A stretch of 64,000 bases of DNA from Naasia sp. SYSU D00948 (GTDB lineage Bacteria; Actinomycetota; Actinomycetes; Actinomycetales; Microbacteriaceae), in the NCBI RefSeq assembly GCF_017916515.1, contig NZ_JAFMTA010000001.1, positions 1 through 64,000 on the forward strand. Reading direction: 5' to 3'. Position 1 is the stretch's first letter; every line of letters starts with the position of its first letter. Below, piece by piece: positions 23,086 to 32,740 of the stretch. A program made the translations under genes and the position numbers. The notes beneath the pieces were generated by a model. It did no database searches and had not been told where the DNA came from. It was given only the letters and a program-made list of their open reading frames with translations.

Positions 23086-23847
23086 TCAAGAGCTCCGCGT
23101 GGAGACGACCCGGACGGCGAGCGAGTCGACCCGTTCGGCGATGACCGGGCTCGAGGCCCAGCGCTCCCCGATCCGGGCGAGCAGGGCGTCGAGCCCGGTC
23201 CGGTCCAGCCCGTCTACGAGCGAGAGCTCGACGACCAGCTCGGGTCCGGCCAGGGTCGCGGCGGGGTCGCCGGCGTCGAGCCGCACGCCGCGCACCGCCG
23301 GTTCTCCGGCGCCCTCGGCGAACGCCGCCTGGACCTCCGGGTCACCTGCGGCGGGTCGCCACGGCAGCCCTCGGCCGAGCGCCCAGACGGCGGGGCGGCG
23401 CACCACGAACTCGGTCTCGGACAGCGGATCCAGCACGACGAGGTCCGTGCCCTCCGCGGCCGCCGCCAGCGCGATGCGCTCGCTCTCCACGGGGATCGGG
23501 CGGGCCGAGGGGTTCCAGCGCCGCATCGCATCGACCGAGGTGAAGGTCGGCAGGACGCGCCGCCCGTCCGGCGCGGCGACGGTGACGAGGGCGAGCTCGG
23601 CGCTCTTGTCGACCGTCAGGCCCGTCGGACCGACGCCCGACTCGCCCAGCTGGGCGAGCAGCGGCACGAGCAGGCGGACGCCGCGGAGCGCCTCCAGCAC
23701 CTCGGCCTGCCCGCCGGTCCCGGCTCGTAACGCGGTCAGGGCAGCCAGGAGTCCGGGCGGCGCGCTCCCGTCGTCACCCGAGAAGGCGGTCGGGCTGAAG
23801 TGCCGTCCCGCCCACGGCACGCCCGCGGAGTCGGCGAGACGGTCCAC
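23086..23847 (-). CDS. SseB family protein
   Basis: 253 residues. Sections such as LLVPLLAQ and RRVLPTFTSVDAMRRWNPSARPIPV match the SseB N-terminal domain common next to hisA/priA in Actinobacteria. The function of this family outside enteric bacteria is unknown. GTG start at 23847, 8 nt after the priA stop. Cytoplasmic by sequence. Confidence 0.8.
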   Translation of the reverse strand: MDRLADSAGVPWAGRHFSPTAFSGDDGSAPPGLLAALTALRAGTGGQAEVLEALRGVRLLVPLLAQLGESGVGPTGLTVDKSAELALVTVAAPDGRRVLPTFTSVDAMRRWNPSARPIPVESERIALAAAAEGTDLVVLDPLSETEFVVRRPAVWALGRGLPWRPAAGDPEVQAAFAEGAGEPAVRGVRLDAGDPAATLAGPELVVELSLVDGLDRTGLDALLARIGERWASSPVIAERVDSLAVRVVSTRSS

Positions 23848-23855
23848 GGCGGGGG

Positions 23856-24605
23856 TCAGCGCCCGGCGACGTCGAGGGCCTCGGGCAGGGTGAACGCGCC
23901 GGCGTAGAGCGCCTTGCCGACGATGGCGCCCTCGAGCCCGAGCGGCACGAGCTCGCGCAGCGCGGCGATGTCGTCGAGGCTCGAGATGCCGCCGGAGGCG
24001 ACCACCGGCCGCTCGGTGCGTCGGAGGATCTCCTCGAGCAGCTGGAGGTTCGGCCCGCGGAGGGTGCCGTCCTTGGTCACATCGGTGACGATGTAGCGGG
24101 CGCAGCCGGCGTCCTCGAGCCGCTCGAGCACCTCCCAGAGGTTGCCGCCCTCCTGCGTCCAGCCGCGCGCCGCGAGCGTCTCCCCGCGGACGTCGAGGCC
24201 CACCGCGACCGCCTCACCGTGCTCGGCGATCACCGATGCGGCCCACTCGGGCTGCTCGAGCGCCGCGGTGCCCAGGTTGATGCGGGTGGCCCCGGTCTCG
24301 AGCGCCTCGTCCAGGCTCCGGTCGTCGCGGATGCCGCCGGACAGCTCGACACGGACGTCCTCGTCCACGGCACGGATGACCCGGCGGATGACGTTCCGGT
24401 TGCTGCCGCGGCCGAAGGCGGCGTCGAGGTCGACGAGGTGTATCCACTCGGCGCCCTGCTTGGCCCAGTCCTCGGCGGCGTCCACGGGGTCGCCGTAATC
24501 GGTCTCGGTGCCGCTCTCCCCCTGCGTGAGCCGGACCGCCTTGCCGTCGGCGACGTCGACCGCGGGCAGCAGCGTGAGGGCAGGGGTGTCGTGGAAGTTC
24601 GTCAT
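23856..24605 (-). CDS. priA: Bifunctional HisA/TrpF isomerase (PriA)
   Basis: 249-residue TIM barrel. [18 protein letters not shown] carries the first catalytic aspartate and [16 protein letters not shown] the second, with phosphate loops VELSGGI and VASGGISS. Actinobacteria commonly use this one enzyme for both histidine (ProFAR isomerisation) and tryptophan (PRA isomerisation). Bifunctionality here is inferred from the lineage. It lies 18 nt after hisH. Confidence 0.9.
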   Translation of the reverse strand: MTNFHDTPALTLLPAVDVADGKAVRLTQGESGTETDYGDPVDAAEDWAKQGAEWIHLVDLDAAFGRGSNRNVIRRVIRAVDEDVRVELSGGIRDDRSLDEALETGATRINLGTAALEQPEWAASVIAEHGEAVAVGLDVRGETLAARGWTQEGGNLWEVLERLEDAGCARYIVTDVTKDGTLRGPNLQLLEEILRRTERPVVASGGISSLDDIAALRELVPLGLEGAIVGKALYAGAFTLPEALDVAGR

Positions 24606-24623
24606 GGGACTCCTGATGATGGG

Positions 24624-25262
24624 CTAGGCCGCGAGGCTGTGGATCCAGTTCGCGAGCAGGCGGATGCCGGCCTGCCCGGACTTCTCGGGGTGGAACTGGG
24701 TGGCCGAGAGCGGGCCGTTCTCCACGGCCGCCACGAAGGGCTCGCCGTGCGTCGCCCAGGTCACCGACGGCGCCCGGAACGGCCGCTGCGGCTCCAGCGT
24801 CCACTCGCGCGCGCCGTAGGAGTGCACGAAGTAAAAGCGCTCATCCCGGAGCCCGGCGAACAGGACGCTGTCCTCGGGGGCGTCCACGGTGTTCCAGCCG
24901 ATGTGCGGGAGGACCGGAGCCCTCAGCTCGTCGACCGTCCCGGGCCACTCGCCGAGTCCTGGAGTGTCGACGCCGCGCTCGACGCCGCGCTCGAACATGA
25001 CCTGCATGCCGACGCAGATGCCGAGCACGGGGCGGCCGCCGGCGAGGCGGCGGTCGATGGTCTCGTCGCCGCGGGCCTCGCGCAGCGCGGACATGACGGC
25101 GCCGAACGCGCCGACGCCGGGCACGACGAGCCCGTCCGCCTCCAGCGCCCGCGCGCGGTTCCCCGTCAGCTCGACGTCCGCTCCGGCCTCCTGCAGCGCC
25201 TTGACCGCGGAGTGGACGTTGCCGCTGCCGTAGTCGAGGACGACGACCGACGGTCTGCTCAC
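24624..25262 (-). CDS. hisH: Imidazole glycerol phosphate synthase glutaminase subunit
   Basis: 212-residue class I glutamine amidotransferase that supplies ammonia to HisF. The nucleophile elbow [13 protein letters not shown] (Cys at about residue 84) and the His-Glu pair in [10 protein letters not shown] are present. GTG start at 25262 overlapping the hisB stop (GTGA). The synthase partner HisF is not in this window. Confidence 0.95.
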   Translation of the reverse strand: MSRPSVVVLDYGSGNVHSAVKALQEAGADVELTGNRARALEADGLVVPGVGAFGAVMSALREARGDETIDRRLAGGRPVLGICVGMQVMFERGVERGVDTPGLGEWPGTVDELRAPVLPHIGWNTVDAPEDSVLFAGLRDERFYFVHSYGAREWTLEPQRPFRAPSVTWATHGEPFVAAVENGPLSATQFHPEKSGQAGIRLLANWIHSLAA

Positions 25263-25867
25263 AGCGCGCCCTTGGTCGACGGGATCCCGGAGACGCGCGG
25301 GTCCAGCTCCTTCGCCTGGCGGAAGGCCCGCGCGAAGGCCTTGAACTGGGCCTCCGCGATGTGGTGCGGGTCACGGCCGGCAAGCAGCGTGAGGTGCACC
25401 GTCAGGCCCGCCGCCATGGTCACCGCCTCGAAGAAGTGGCGGACCATCGATCCGGTGAAGTGCCCGCCGATGAGGTGGTACTCGAACCCGTCGGGCTCGC
25501 CGCTGTGAACCAGGTAGGGGCGACCGGAGATGTCGACGACCGCGCGCGCCAGCGCCTCGTCGAGAGGCACGGTGGCGTCACCGAATCGCGCGATGCCCGC
25601 CTTGTCGCCGAGCGCCTGTCGGATGGCCGTGCCGAGGACGATGCCGGTGTCCTCGACGGTGTGGTGCACGTCGATCGCGATGTCGCCGTTCGCGGTCACC
25701 GTCAGATCCGTGAGGGAGTGCTTGGCGAACGCGGTGAGCATGTGGTCGAAGAACGGGACGCTGGTCGCGATGCGGGAGCGGCCGGTGCCGTCGAGGTCGA
25801 GCCGCAGGTCGACCGACGACTCGCTCGTCTCCCGCTGCAGGTGAGCGGTCCGCTGTCCGGGTTCCAT
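25259..25867 (-). CDS. hisB: Imidazoleglycerol-phosphate dehydratase
   Basis: 202 residues, a monofunctional IGPD. The metal-binding repeats are [12 protein letters not shown] and [11 protein letters not shown] in the first half and HFFEAV and [16 protein letters not shown] in the second. A -10 TAGACT (25876-25881) 8 nt upstream of the ATG suggests an internal promoter as well as readthrough from hisC. Confidence 0.95.
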   Translation of the reverse strand: MEPGQRTAHLQRETSESSVDLRLDLDGTGRSRIATSVPFFDHMLTAFAKHSLTDLTVTANGDIAIDVHHTVEDTGIVLGTAIRQALGDKAGIARFGDATVPLDEALARAVVDISGRPYLVHSGEPDGFEYHLIGGHFTGSMVRHFFEAVTMAAGLTVHLTLLAGRDPHHIAEAQFKAFARAFRQAKELDPRVSGIPSTKGAL

Positions 25868-25919
25868 GGTCTTCGAGTCTAGGCGGGCGCGCCGGGGCCC
25901 CGCCCCGCCCCCGATCGGG

Positions 25920-27005
25920 TCAGGCGGCGGCGCCGCCGACCTCGGCGAGGGCCGACAGGAACTCGGACGTCTCCGCCTCGGTCCCCGCGCTCACGCGAAG
26001 GGTGTGAGGGATGCTGAGGTTGCGGACGAGCACGTCGCGCTCGAGGAGCTCGGACCAGGTCCTGGCGGGGTCGGCCACCCCGCCGAAGAGCACGAAGTTG
26101 GCCTCGCTCGGCCAGGGCGAGAAGCCGAGCTCCGGCAGCTCGCGCTCGATGCGGTCTCGCTGCTCCTTGATCTCGTCGACGCGGGCGAGCATCTCGCCGG
26201 TGTGCGCGAGGGCTGCGATCGCCGCCGCCTGGGTGAGCGACGAGAGGTGGTACGGCAGCCGGACCAGGCGCAGGGCGTCGACGACCGCGGGGTCGGCGGC
26301 CATGTAGCCCACGCGGGCGCCCGCGAACGCGAAGGCCTTGCTCATGGTGCGCGAGACGATGAGCCGCTCCCGGCCGGGCAGGAGCGTCAGCGCGTTCTCG
26401 TGGTCGGTCGGCATGAACTCGGCGTAGGCGGCGTCGACGAAGACGATCCCGTCCGTCGCCTCGTAGGCGGCGCGGATGGTGTCGAGCCCGAGACCCGTCC
26501 CGGTCGGGTTGTTCGGGCCGCAGAGGAACACCAGGTCGGGGCGGGTGCGCTCGATCTCCCGGACGACCGTCTCCGGCGAGATCTCGAAGCCCTCGTCGCG
26601 CTCCCCCTCGACCCAACGGGTCCCCGTCGAGCCCGCGAGGATCGAATGCATCGAGTAGGTGGGAGGGAAGCCGAGGACCGAGCGTGCCGGTCCGCCGAAG
26701 GCCTGCAGGACGTGCTGGATCACCTCGTTGGACCCGTTGCCGGCCCACACCTGCTCGACCTGCACGCCGTGACCGAGGTAGCGGGCGAGACTCTCGCGCA
26801 GCGCGGTGAACTCGCGGTCGGGATAGCGGTGCAGCGTGGTGACGGCCTCCCGCAGCGCGGCGACGATGTCCTCGGCGACGTCCTCGGGCACCCCGTGGGT
26901 GTTCTCGTTGACGTTGAGCGCGACGCGGGCGGGACGCTGCGGAGCGCCGTAGGGCTGGCGGCCGCGGAGGTCCTCACGGAGGGGGAGGTCGGCGAGCGAA
27001 GTCAC
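25920..27005 (-). CDS. hisC: Histidinol-phosphate aminotransferase
   Basis: 361-residue class I/II PLP aminotransferase. [25 protein letters not shown] and the PLP lysine in [17 protein letters not shown] are visible. First gene of the his group. The GTG at 27005 lies 7 nt after -10 TAGACT (27013-27018), so its message is probably leaderless. Neither hisG nor hisD is in the window. Confidence 0.94.
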   Translation of the reverse strand: MTSLADLPLREDLRGRQPYGAPQRPARVALNVNENTHGVPEDVAEDIVAALREAVTTLHRYPDREFTALRESLARYLGHGVQVEQVWAGNGSNEVIQHVLQAFGGPARSVLGFPPTYSMHSILAGSTGTRWVEGERDEGFEISPETVVREIERTRPDLVFLCGPNNPTGTGLGLDTIRAAYEATDGIVFVDAAYAEFMPTDHENALTLLPGRERLIVSRTMSKAFAFAGARVGYMAADPAVVDALRLVRLPYHLSSLTQAAAIAALAHTGEMLARVDEIKEQRDRIERELPELGFSPWPSEANFVLFGGVADPARTWSELLERDVLVRNLSIPHTLRVSAGTEAETSEFLSALAEVGGAAA

Positions 27006-27065
27006 CCGTGCGAGTCTAGGACGCCCTCGGAGGGCGGCCGGCAGCGGCGGCGGCGGTCCGAGACC

Positions 27066-27416
27066 TCACTGGGAGTACTGGGCCGGGATCGCGATCGTCT
27101 GGCCGGCGAGGACGGCGGAGTCATCGAGGGCGTTGAGGCGCTTGAGCTCGGCCACGACATCGCGGGGGTCGGCCCGCGGGGCGATGCGCTCGGCGATCGA
27201 CCAGAGCGAGTCGCCGGAGGTCACCGTGACGGTCGCGAAGGCGGAGCCGGAGCGCTGCTCGTTCCCGGCCGACGCGGGGGCGGTGACGGAGGCGAACAGG
27301 AGGCCTGCGATAAGGGGCGCGGCCGCGAGGCCGGCGAAGACGGCACGACCGCGGTGCGTGAGGCGCAGGGGACGGCGGGCGGGGAGTGCGACGGGGGTGA
27401 CGCTGATGCTGCTCAC
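27066..27416 (-). CDS. LysM-domain exported protein, SOS-controlled (YneA/DivS-like position)
   Basis: 116 residues: basic N-terminus, one hydrophobic segment (about residues 25-48, ending ASA) and a C-terminal LysM domain (about 60-113, [17 protein letters not shown]). Divergent from lexA with an SOS box 65 nt upstream. In other Gram-positives, LysM proteins beside lexA (YneA, ChiZ, DivS) halt cell division during DNA damage. The same role is likely here but not shown. GTG start with a strong AGGAGG 5 nt upstream. Confidence 0.85.
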   Translation of the reverse strand: MSSISVTPVALPARRPLRLTHRGRAVFAGLAAAPLIAGLLFASVTAPASAGNEQRSGSAFATVTVTSGDSLWSIAERIAPRADPRDVVAELKRLNALDDSAVLAGQTIAIPAQYSQ

Positions 27417-27480
27417 GGGATCCTCCTCGAGATCCCGCGGGCGGCGCTCGGCCGGGAGCACCGCCCGCGGAGATGTGTTC

Positions 27481-27494
27481 CGAACATACTTTCG
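27481..27494 (-). promoter_or_regulatory. SOS box (LexA site) between LysM gene and lexA
   Basis: Minus strand CGAAAGTATGTTCG. It matches the recA-upstream site CGAAGGTATCTTCG at 12 of 14 positions and the general Gram-positive pattern CGAAC-N4-GTTCG with one change. It overlaps a possible LysM-gene promoter (TTGATT at 27496-27501). Confidence 0.65.
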
Positions 27495-27567
27495 AATCAA
27501 CGATCCCGCAACCGGCGCTTCCCGCGGCTTTTCCCGGTTCTCTTCGAAGACACGCTCGAAGGAACCG

Positions 27568-27596
27568 TTGTCGGCCGCCGGCCCACCGGATACAGT
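27568..27596 (+). promoter_or_regulatory. lexA promoter
   Basis: -35 TTGTCG at 27568-27573, 17-nt spacer, -10 TACAGT at 27591-27596. A degenerate SOS-like sequence CGAAGACACGCTCG (27545-27558, 10 of 14 matching the local consensus) lies just upstream and could allow LexA autoregulation. Confidence 0.45.
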
Positions 27597-27679
27597 TTCG
27601 ATGTTCGCCGCAAGGCAACCAGCAGCCACCGACATCGGCTCCGACCGGAGACGGGGGTGGGAGCGACGAGGGGACGGCG

Positions 27680-28339
27680 ATGACCGCGGAACGCACAGGG
27701 CAGCGTCGGCGCACCGGCCTCAGCGACAAGCAGCAGGCGATCCTCACCGTCATCCAGCAGTCCGTGGCGACGCGCGGGTATCCGCCGAGCATGCGGGAGA
27801 TCGGGGATGCCGTCGGGCTCTCCTCACTGTCGAGCGTCACCCACCAGCTCAATCAGCTCGAGCTCGCCGGCGCCATCCGCCGGGATCCCAACCGGCCCCG
27901 CGCGCTCGAGGTGCTCGTCGATGTGCCCGCCGCCCAGCCGGACGCGGCACCGGTGACGCCCGACGACACCGCTCTCGTGCCCCTGGTCGGGCGGATCGCG
28001 GCCGGCATCCCGATCACCGCCGAGCAGCAGGTGGAGGACGTCGTCCCGCTCCCCCGCTCCCTCGTGGGCAGCGGCGAGCTCTTCATGCTCAAGGTGTCCG
28101 GCGACTCGATGATCGACGCGGCCATCTGCGACGGCGACTGGGTGGTCGTCCGGTCGCAGCGCAGCGCGGAGAACGGCGAGATCGTGGCCGCGATGCTCGA
28201 CGGCGAGGCCACCGTCAAGGTGTTCCGCCAGCGCGACGGGCACACGTGGCTGCTCCCGCGCAACAGCGCGTTCGAGCCGATCCTCGGCGACGAGGCCGAC
28301 GTCCTCGGCAAGGTCGTCGCGGTCCTCCGCTCCGTCTGA
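27680..28339 (+). CDS. lexA: LexA repressor
   Basis: 219 residues. The winged HTH is at about residues 12-72 ([21 protein letters not shown]). The self-cleavage site Ala108-Gly109 is in GRIAAGIPI, with catalytic Ser143 (SGDSM) and Lys180 (EATVKV). It represses DNA-damage genes until RecA filaments trigger cleavage. The start at 27680 follows GAGGGGA. The SOS boxes found at the LysM gene and recA are its expected targets. Confidence 0.96.
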   Translation: MTAERTGQRRRTGLSDKQQAILTVIQQSVATRGYPPSMREIGDAVGLSSLSSVTHQLNQLELAGAIRRDPNRPRALEVLVDVPAAQPDAAPVTPDDTALVPLVGRIAAGIPITAEQQVEDVVPLPRSLVGSGELFMLKVSGDSMIDAAICDGDWVVVRSQRSAENGEIVAAMLDGEATVKVFRQRDGHTWLLPRNSAFEPILGDEADVLGKVVAVLRSV

Positions 28340-28381
28340 CGGCGGCCGCCGTACTACGGCGCGACGTACGGCAGCTCGGCG

Positions 28382-28455
28382 TCACAACCCGGGCCGTTCC
28401 GGTGTTTCCGGGCCGGCACGACGGCCCGGTTCGACCGGATCGGCCCTGGTTGCGA
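28382..28455. repeat. Nested inverted repeat between lexA and hflX
   Basis: The outer arms 28382-28402 and 28435-28455 match at 18 of 21 positions. An inner perfect 8-bp hairpin CCGGGCCG/CGGCCCGG is at 28408-28415 and 28422-28429. It lies between convergent genes and could act as a bidirectional terminator. A unit-like GGATCAGGA follows at 28476-28484. Confidence 0.65.
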
Positions 28456-28495
28456 CCGAGCCCGTGCCGCAGCCGGGATCAGGACCCGCGTCGAG

Positions 28496-30031
28496 TCAGG
28501 ACGCGGCGCGCTCCTCGCGCAGGTAGGGCGCCAGGGCGCCCCGCTCCTCGGCGCCGACCATCGCGTGGATGCGCGTGCCGCCCTCCTCGTAGCCCAGCTC
28601 GAGCACCTTGCCGCGCTCGTGCACGAGGGCGACCAGGTCGCCGCGGTCGTAGGGGATCAGCACGTCGACTTCGAGCTTCGGCGTCGGGAGCAGCCCGGCG
28701 ATCCTGCCCAGCAGCTCGTCGACGCCCTCGCCCGTGCGGGCCGACACGAAGACGGCGTCCGGCTCGAGGCCGCGCAGCACCATCCGGTCGGCGTCGCCGA
28801 CCAGGTCCGCCTTGTTGAAGACGACCAGCTCCGGGATGTCCCGCGCCCCCACCTCGCCGATCACGTTGCGCACGGTCGAGAGCTGGGCGGCGGGATCGGG
28901 GTGCGATCCGTCGACGACGTGCACGAGCACGTCCGCGTCCGCCGTCTCCTCCAGGGTCGACCGGAAGGCCTCCACGAGCTGGTGCGGGAGGTTGCGCACG
29001 AACCCGACGGTGTCGGCGAGCGTGAACACGCGTCCGTCCTGGGTCTCGTAGCGACGCACCGTGGCGTCGAGGGTCGCGAACAGCGCGTTCTCGACGAGCA
29101 CGCCGGCACGGGTGATCCGGTTCAGCAGCGAGGACTTGCCGGCGTTGGTGTAGCCGACGATCGCGACGGACGGGACCGCGTTGCGGCGCCGGTTGGCGCG
29201 CTTCGCCTCCCGAGCGGGCTTCATGTCCGCGATCTGCCGGCGCAGCCGCGCCATGCGGGAGTGGATGCGGCGGCGGTCCAGCTCGATCTTCGTCTCACCG
29301 GGTCCGCGCGACCCCATTCCGGCGCCCGCGGAACCGACCTGGCCACCGGCCTGGCGGGACATCGACTCACCCCAACCGCGAAGGCGCGGGAGCAGGTATT
29401 CGAGCTGCGCGAGCTCGACCTGCGCCTTGCCTTCCCGGCTCTTGGCGTGCTGGCTGAAGATGTCGAGGATCACGGCGGTGCGGTCGATGACCTTCACGCC
29501 GACGACGTCCTCGAGGGCGCGCCGCTGGCTCGGCGCGAGCTCGGTGTCGGCCACGACGGTGTCGGCGCCGAGGGCGCGGACGCGGTCGGCGAGCTCCTGC
29601 GCCTTGCCGCGTCCGAGGTAGGTGCCGGGGTCCGGGAAGGGACGGCGCTGCAGCAGTCCGTCGAGGACGACCGCGCCGGCGGTCTCCGCCAGTGCCGAGA
29701 GCTCGCGCAGCGAGTTCTCGGCGTCGACGATCCCGCCCTGCGGGTAGACGCCGATCAGCACGACGCGCTCGAGGCGCAGCTGCCGGTACTCGACCTCGGT
29801 GACGTCCTCGAGCTCGGTCGAGAGCCCGGTGACGCGCCGCAGCGCCTGGCGCTCCTCGAGGTCGAGCTGTTCGCCGTCCACGTCGGGGGCGGCGGGCTGG
29901 ACGGGCGCGATCGGCGCCGTCGGACCGAAGACCGCGTGGCCCGCGGCGCGGCGCTCGGCGGTCGCGAGGACCCGCGCTACGACGTCGTCGTCCGGCCGCT
30001 CCACGTCGGTGTCGGAGAGACTGGGTTCCAT
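28496..30031 (-). CDS. hflX: GTPase HflX
   Basis: 511 residues. The N-terminal HflX domain contains RGKAQELADRVRALGADTVV and the glycine-rich GSAGAGMGSRGPGE linker. The G domain has G1 VGYTNAGKSS, G3 DTVGF and G4 NKAD. It binds 50S or 70S ribosomes and rescues stalled or stress-damaged ones. The start at 30031 has TAGTCT 8 nt upstream; another ATG 24 nt earlier is in frame. Downstream neighbour lexA is convergent. Confidence 0.93.
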   Translation of the reverse strand: MEPSLSDTDVERPDDDVVARVLATAERRAAGHAVFGPTAPIAPVQPAAPDVDGEQLDLEERQALRRVTGLSTELEDVTEVEYRQLRLERVVLIGVYPQGGIVDAENSLRELSALAETAGAVVLDGLLQRRPFPDPGTYLGRGKAQELADRVRALGADTVVADTELAPSQRRALEDVVGVKVIDRTAVILDIFSQHAKSREGKAQVELAQLEYLLPRLRGWGESMSRQAGGQVGSAGAGMGSRGPGETKIELDRRRIHSRMARLRRQIADMKPAREAKRANRRRNAVPSVAIVGYTNAGKSSLLNRITRAGVLVENALFATLDATVRRYETQDGRVFTLADTVGFVRNLPHQLVEAFRSTLEETADADVLVHVVDGSHPDPAAQLSTVRNVIGEVGARDIPELVVFNKADLVGDADRMVLRGLEPDAVFVSARTGEGVDELLGRIAGLLPTPKLEVDVLIPYDRGDLVALVHERGKVLELGYEEGGTRIHAMVGAEERGALAPYLREERAAS

Positions 30032-30076
30032 TGACGTCAAGACTATTCGTTCCATTCGTAGGGTTTCGGTGATGGT

Positions 30077-30718
30077 ATGCCCCCGGCTGAGCATCGGGAT
30101 GGGCCCTTGACTGACGGGCACTACTTCTCGACGGCGCCCTCCGGTCCGCTTCGGGAGAGGCGGATCCCGGTGTCACTGGCGGGACGGGAGTTCGAGGCGA
30201 TCACGGCAGGGGGTGTGTTCAGCCCCGACCACGTCGACGCGGGCACGCGGGTCCTGCTCGACACGGCTCCCCCGCCGCCTCCGGCCGGGGATCTCCTCGA
30301 CCTGGGCTGCGGCTGGGGCCCTGTCGCGCTCACGCTCGCGCTGTCCTCCGCCGAGGCCACCGTGTGGGCGGTGGACGTCAACGAGAGGGCGCTCGAGCTG
30401 ACCCGGCGGAACGCCGCCGAGCTGGGGCTCACCGGGGTCAACGCGGTTCCGCCCGACGGTGTTCCCAATGGAGTCGCCTTCTCGGCGATCTGGTCGAACC
30501 CGCCCATCCGGATCGGCAAGGCCGAGCTCCACGCACTGCTCTCCCGGTGGCTGCCCCGCCTCGCGCCCGACGGGCACGCCTGGCTCGTGGTGCAGAAGAA
30601 CCTCGGAGCGGACTCGCTCCACCGCTGGCTCGACACCGAGTTCGCGCCCGAGCTGTCGGTGACCCGCGCGGGCAGTTCAAAGGGGTTCCGGGTGCTCGAC
30701 GTGCACCGCAGGCCCTGA
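30077..30718 (+). CDS. Class I SAM methyltransferase, RsmC-like
   Basis: 213 residues. HYFSTAPSG starts the substrate region. The SAM-binding motif is LLDLGCGWGPVAL (about residues 74-86), followed by VWAVDVNERALEL. The catalytic NPPI motif (SNPPIR) points to exocyclic amino methylation of guanine, as in RsmC (16S rRNA m2G1207). Only the C-terminal half of the E. coli-type duplicated protein is present, as usual in Gram-positives. TTG or ATG codons slightly downstream are possible starts. Confidence 0.82.
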   Translation: MPPAEHRDGPLTDGHYFSTAPSGPLRERRIPVSLAGREFEAITAGGVFSPDHVDAGTRVLLDTAPPPPPAGDLLDLGCGWGPVALTLALSSAEATVWAVDVNERALELTRRNAAELGLTGVNAVPPDGVPNGVAFSAIWSNPPIRIGKAELHALLSRWLPRLAPDGHAWLVVQKNLGADSLHRWLDTEFAPELSVTRAGSSKGFRVLDVHRRP

Positions 30719-30775
30719 CGAGATGCCACCTGGTGCTCCCATTTCCGTTGGATGGCAGCACCAGGTGGCATCTCG
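30719..30775. repeat. Perfect 19-bp inverted repeat between convergent genes
   Basis: The arm CGAGATGCCACCTGGTGCT at 30719-30737 is exactly repeated in inverse orientation at 30757-30775 around a 19-nt loop. It fills the 62-nt gap between the methyltransferase and dapF stops. It probably ends transcription from both sides. Confidence 0.8.
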
Positions 30776-30780
30776 ACGGA

Positions 30781-31656
30781 TCAGACCTCGAGGGCGCCGC
30801 GGAAGACGAGCTCGGCGGGACCGCTGAGGGCGACGTGCTCGCCGTCCTCGGTCGGGAACATCCGGACGCCGAGGACGCCGCCCGGCACCTCCACGCGCCA
30901 GGCGGAAGGCGCTCCCCGACCCGCCCAGTGGCGGGTCGCGAGGGCGGCGGCGGCGACCCCGGTGCCGCACGAGAGCGTCTCGCCGCTGCCGCGCTCGTGG
31001 ACCCGCATGCGGATGCGGCCAACGCCGTCCCGCACGAGGGGCTCGCGCGGGAGCACGAGCTCGACGTTCGCGCCCTCGGGCGGCGCCGGGTCGAGGACCG
31101 GGGCGACCGTGAGGTCGGCGGAGTCGAGCTCGTCCTCGTCGGCGACCGCGATGACCACGTGCGGGTTCGGCACGGTGATCCCGATCCCGGGACGCGCGAC
31201 GGGCAGGCTCCTGACGGAGACGAGCGGCTCCCCAGGCCGGAGGGCCCAGCGGCCGAGGTCGACCGAGAAGCCCGTCCCGCTGCGCTGGACGTCGCGGACA
31301 CCGCCGCGGGTGCCGATGGGGAGGGTGCTGCCGTCGGGGAGCTCCGCAAGTCCCTCCTCGAGCAGGAAGCGGGTGTACACGCGGATGCCGTTGCCGCACA
31401 TCTCGGCGATGCTGCCGTCCGCGTTGCGGTAGTCCATGAACCACTCGGCGTCCGGCTCCTCCGCGAGGGCGGCCGCGCCGTCGGGGATGCTCCGCGACTG
31501 CACGGCACGGATGACGCCGTCGGCGCCGACGCCGAAGTGCCGGTCGCAGATCGCCGCGACCGTCTCGGGAGGCAGGTCGAGCTCGCCGTCCGGGTCCGCG
31601 ATCAGGACGAAGTCGTTCCCGGTGCCGTGGCCCTTCGTGAAGGCGATCGTGGTCAT
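30781..31656 (-). CDS. dapF: Diaminopimelate epimerase
   Basis: Interconverts LL- and meso-diaminopimelate for lysine and cell wall. 291 residues. Both catalytic cysteines are present, in [10 protein letters not shown] and [12 protein letters not shown]. The ATG at 31656 follows -10 TAGGGT (31663-31668) by 6 nt, so the mRNA is leaderless. Located after miaA as in many Actinobacteria. Confidence 0.95.
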   Translation of the reverse strand: MTTIAFTKGHGTGNDFVLIADPDGELDLPPETVAAICDRHFGVGADGVIRAVQSRSIPDGAAALAEEPDAEWFMDYRNADGSIAEMCGNGIRVYTRFLLEEGLAELPDGSTLPIGTRGGVRDVQRSGTGFSVDLGRWALRPGEPLVSVRSLPVARPGIGITVPNPHVVIAVADEDELDSADLTVAPVLDPAPPEGANVELVLPREPLVRDGVGRIRMRVHERGSGETLSCGTGVAAAALATRHWAGRGAPSAWRVEVPGGVLGVRMFPTEDGEHVALSGPAELVFRGALEV

Positions 31657-31795
31657 CGTTCCACCCTAGGGTGCGCTTCCAGCGAAGACCCTGGCCGGTG
31701 CTCGCGCTGCGCCCGGCAGGCCGCGCCGCGCGGGACTGATGCCCGACGAGGAGCGCGCCCTCCTCGCCGAGCTGCGGTGAGCGGGCGGACGCCCC

Positions 31796-32740
31796 TCAGC
31801 GCGCCGGCACTCCGATGCGGGCGAGGGCGTGCTCGAAGAGGTCAGGAGCCCCGGCGTCGAGGCGCACGGCATCCGTCCACCGGGCGAACCACGAGCGCTG
31901 GCGGCGGACGTAGCGCCAGGTGAGCTGGATCGTCTCCTCGACCGCCTCGGGGAGGCCGCTCCTGCCGCTCAGCACGTCGACCGCCTGCGCGTACCCGATG
32001 GCGCGGCGAGCGGTGGTGCCGCGCTCCAGCCCGGCCTCGAGCAGGCCGCGCACCTCGTCGAGGAGCCCGTGCTCGAACATCCCGCGGGCGCGCTCGGCCA
32101 GCCGGTCCTTGAGCTCGGGCCGGCGCTCGGGCGGGACGTCGAGGAGCAGCACGGTGGCGGGGCGCCACGACCTCGACTCGTCCGGAAGGCTCGCCGCATA
32201 GGGGCGTCCGGTGAGCTCGATGACCTCGAGGGCCCGGACCACCCGCCGGCCGTTGCCCGCGTCGATCGCGCGAGCTGCGTCCGGGTCGCGGTCGCGCAGC
32301 ACCTCCCACATCGCCGCGGCGCCCCGCTCGGCCAGCTCCCCCTCGAGGCGGACCCGGAGGCCGGGGTCGGTGCCGGGGAAGCGGAAGTCGTGCAGCACGG
32401 CGGACAGGTACAGCCCCGAGCCGCCCACCAGGATTGGAACCGCGCCCCGCTGCTGCACGTCCTCGACGACGGCCCGGGCGTCGCGCTGGTAGTCCGCGAC
32501 GGTGGACGTCTCGGTCACGTCGAGCACGTCGAAGAGGTGGTGCGGGATGCCGCGGCGCTCCTCGGGGCGGAGCTTCGCCGTCCCGATGTCCATCCCCCGG
32601 TACAGCTGCATGGCGTCCGCGTTCACGACCTCGGCGGAGCGACCGCGCGCCGCGAGGGCCTCGGCGAGGTCCAGGGAGAGCGCGGTCTTGCCCGTTCCGG
32701 TCGGACCGACGACCGCGACGAGCGCGGCCCGCTCCGTCAC
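31796..32740 (-). CDS. miaA: tRNA dimethylallyltransferase
   Basis: 314 residues. It adds the isopentenyl group to A37 of tRNAs that read UNN codons. The P-loop [13 protein letters not shown] is at residues 9-21, and [19 protein letters not shown] and [13 protein letters not shown] follow. The GTG at 32740 overlaps the miaB stop (GTGA), so the two successive A37-modifying enzymes are cotranslated. Confidence 0.95.
   Translation of the reverse strand: MTERAALVAVVGPTGTGKTALSLDLAEALAARGRSAEVVNADAMQLYRGMDIGTAKLRPEERRGIPHHLFDVLDVTETSTVADYQRDARAVVEDVQQRGAVPILVGGSGLYLSAVLHDFRFPGTDPGLRVRLEGELAERGAAAMWEVLRDRDPDAARAIDAGNGRRVVRALEVIELTGRPYAASLPDESRSWRPATVLLLDVPPERRPELKDRLAERARGMFEHGLLDEVRGLLEAGLERGTTARRAIGYAQAVDVLSGRSGLPEAVEETIQLTWRYVRRQRSWFARWTDAVRLDAGAPDLFEHALARIGVPAR

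Noticed and set aside
31736-31780. A 13-codon plus-strand frame (MPDEERALLAELR) between dapF and miaA
   Set aside because: Plausible amino-acid composition, but too short, without a ribosome binding site and without neighbours that would explain it.
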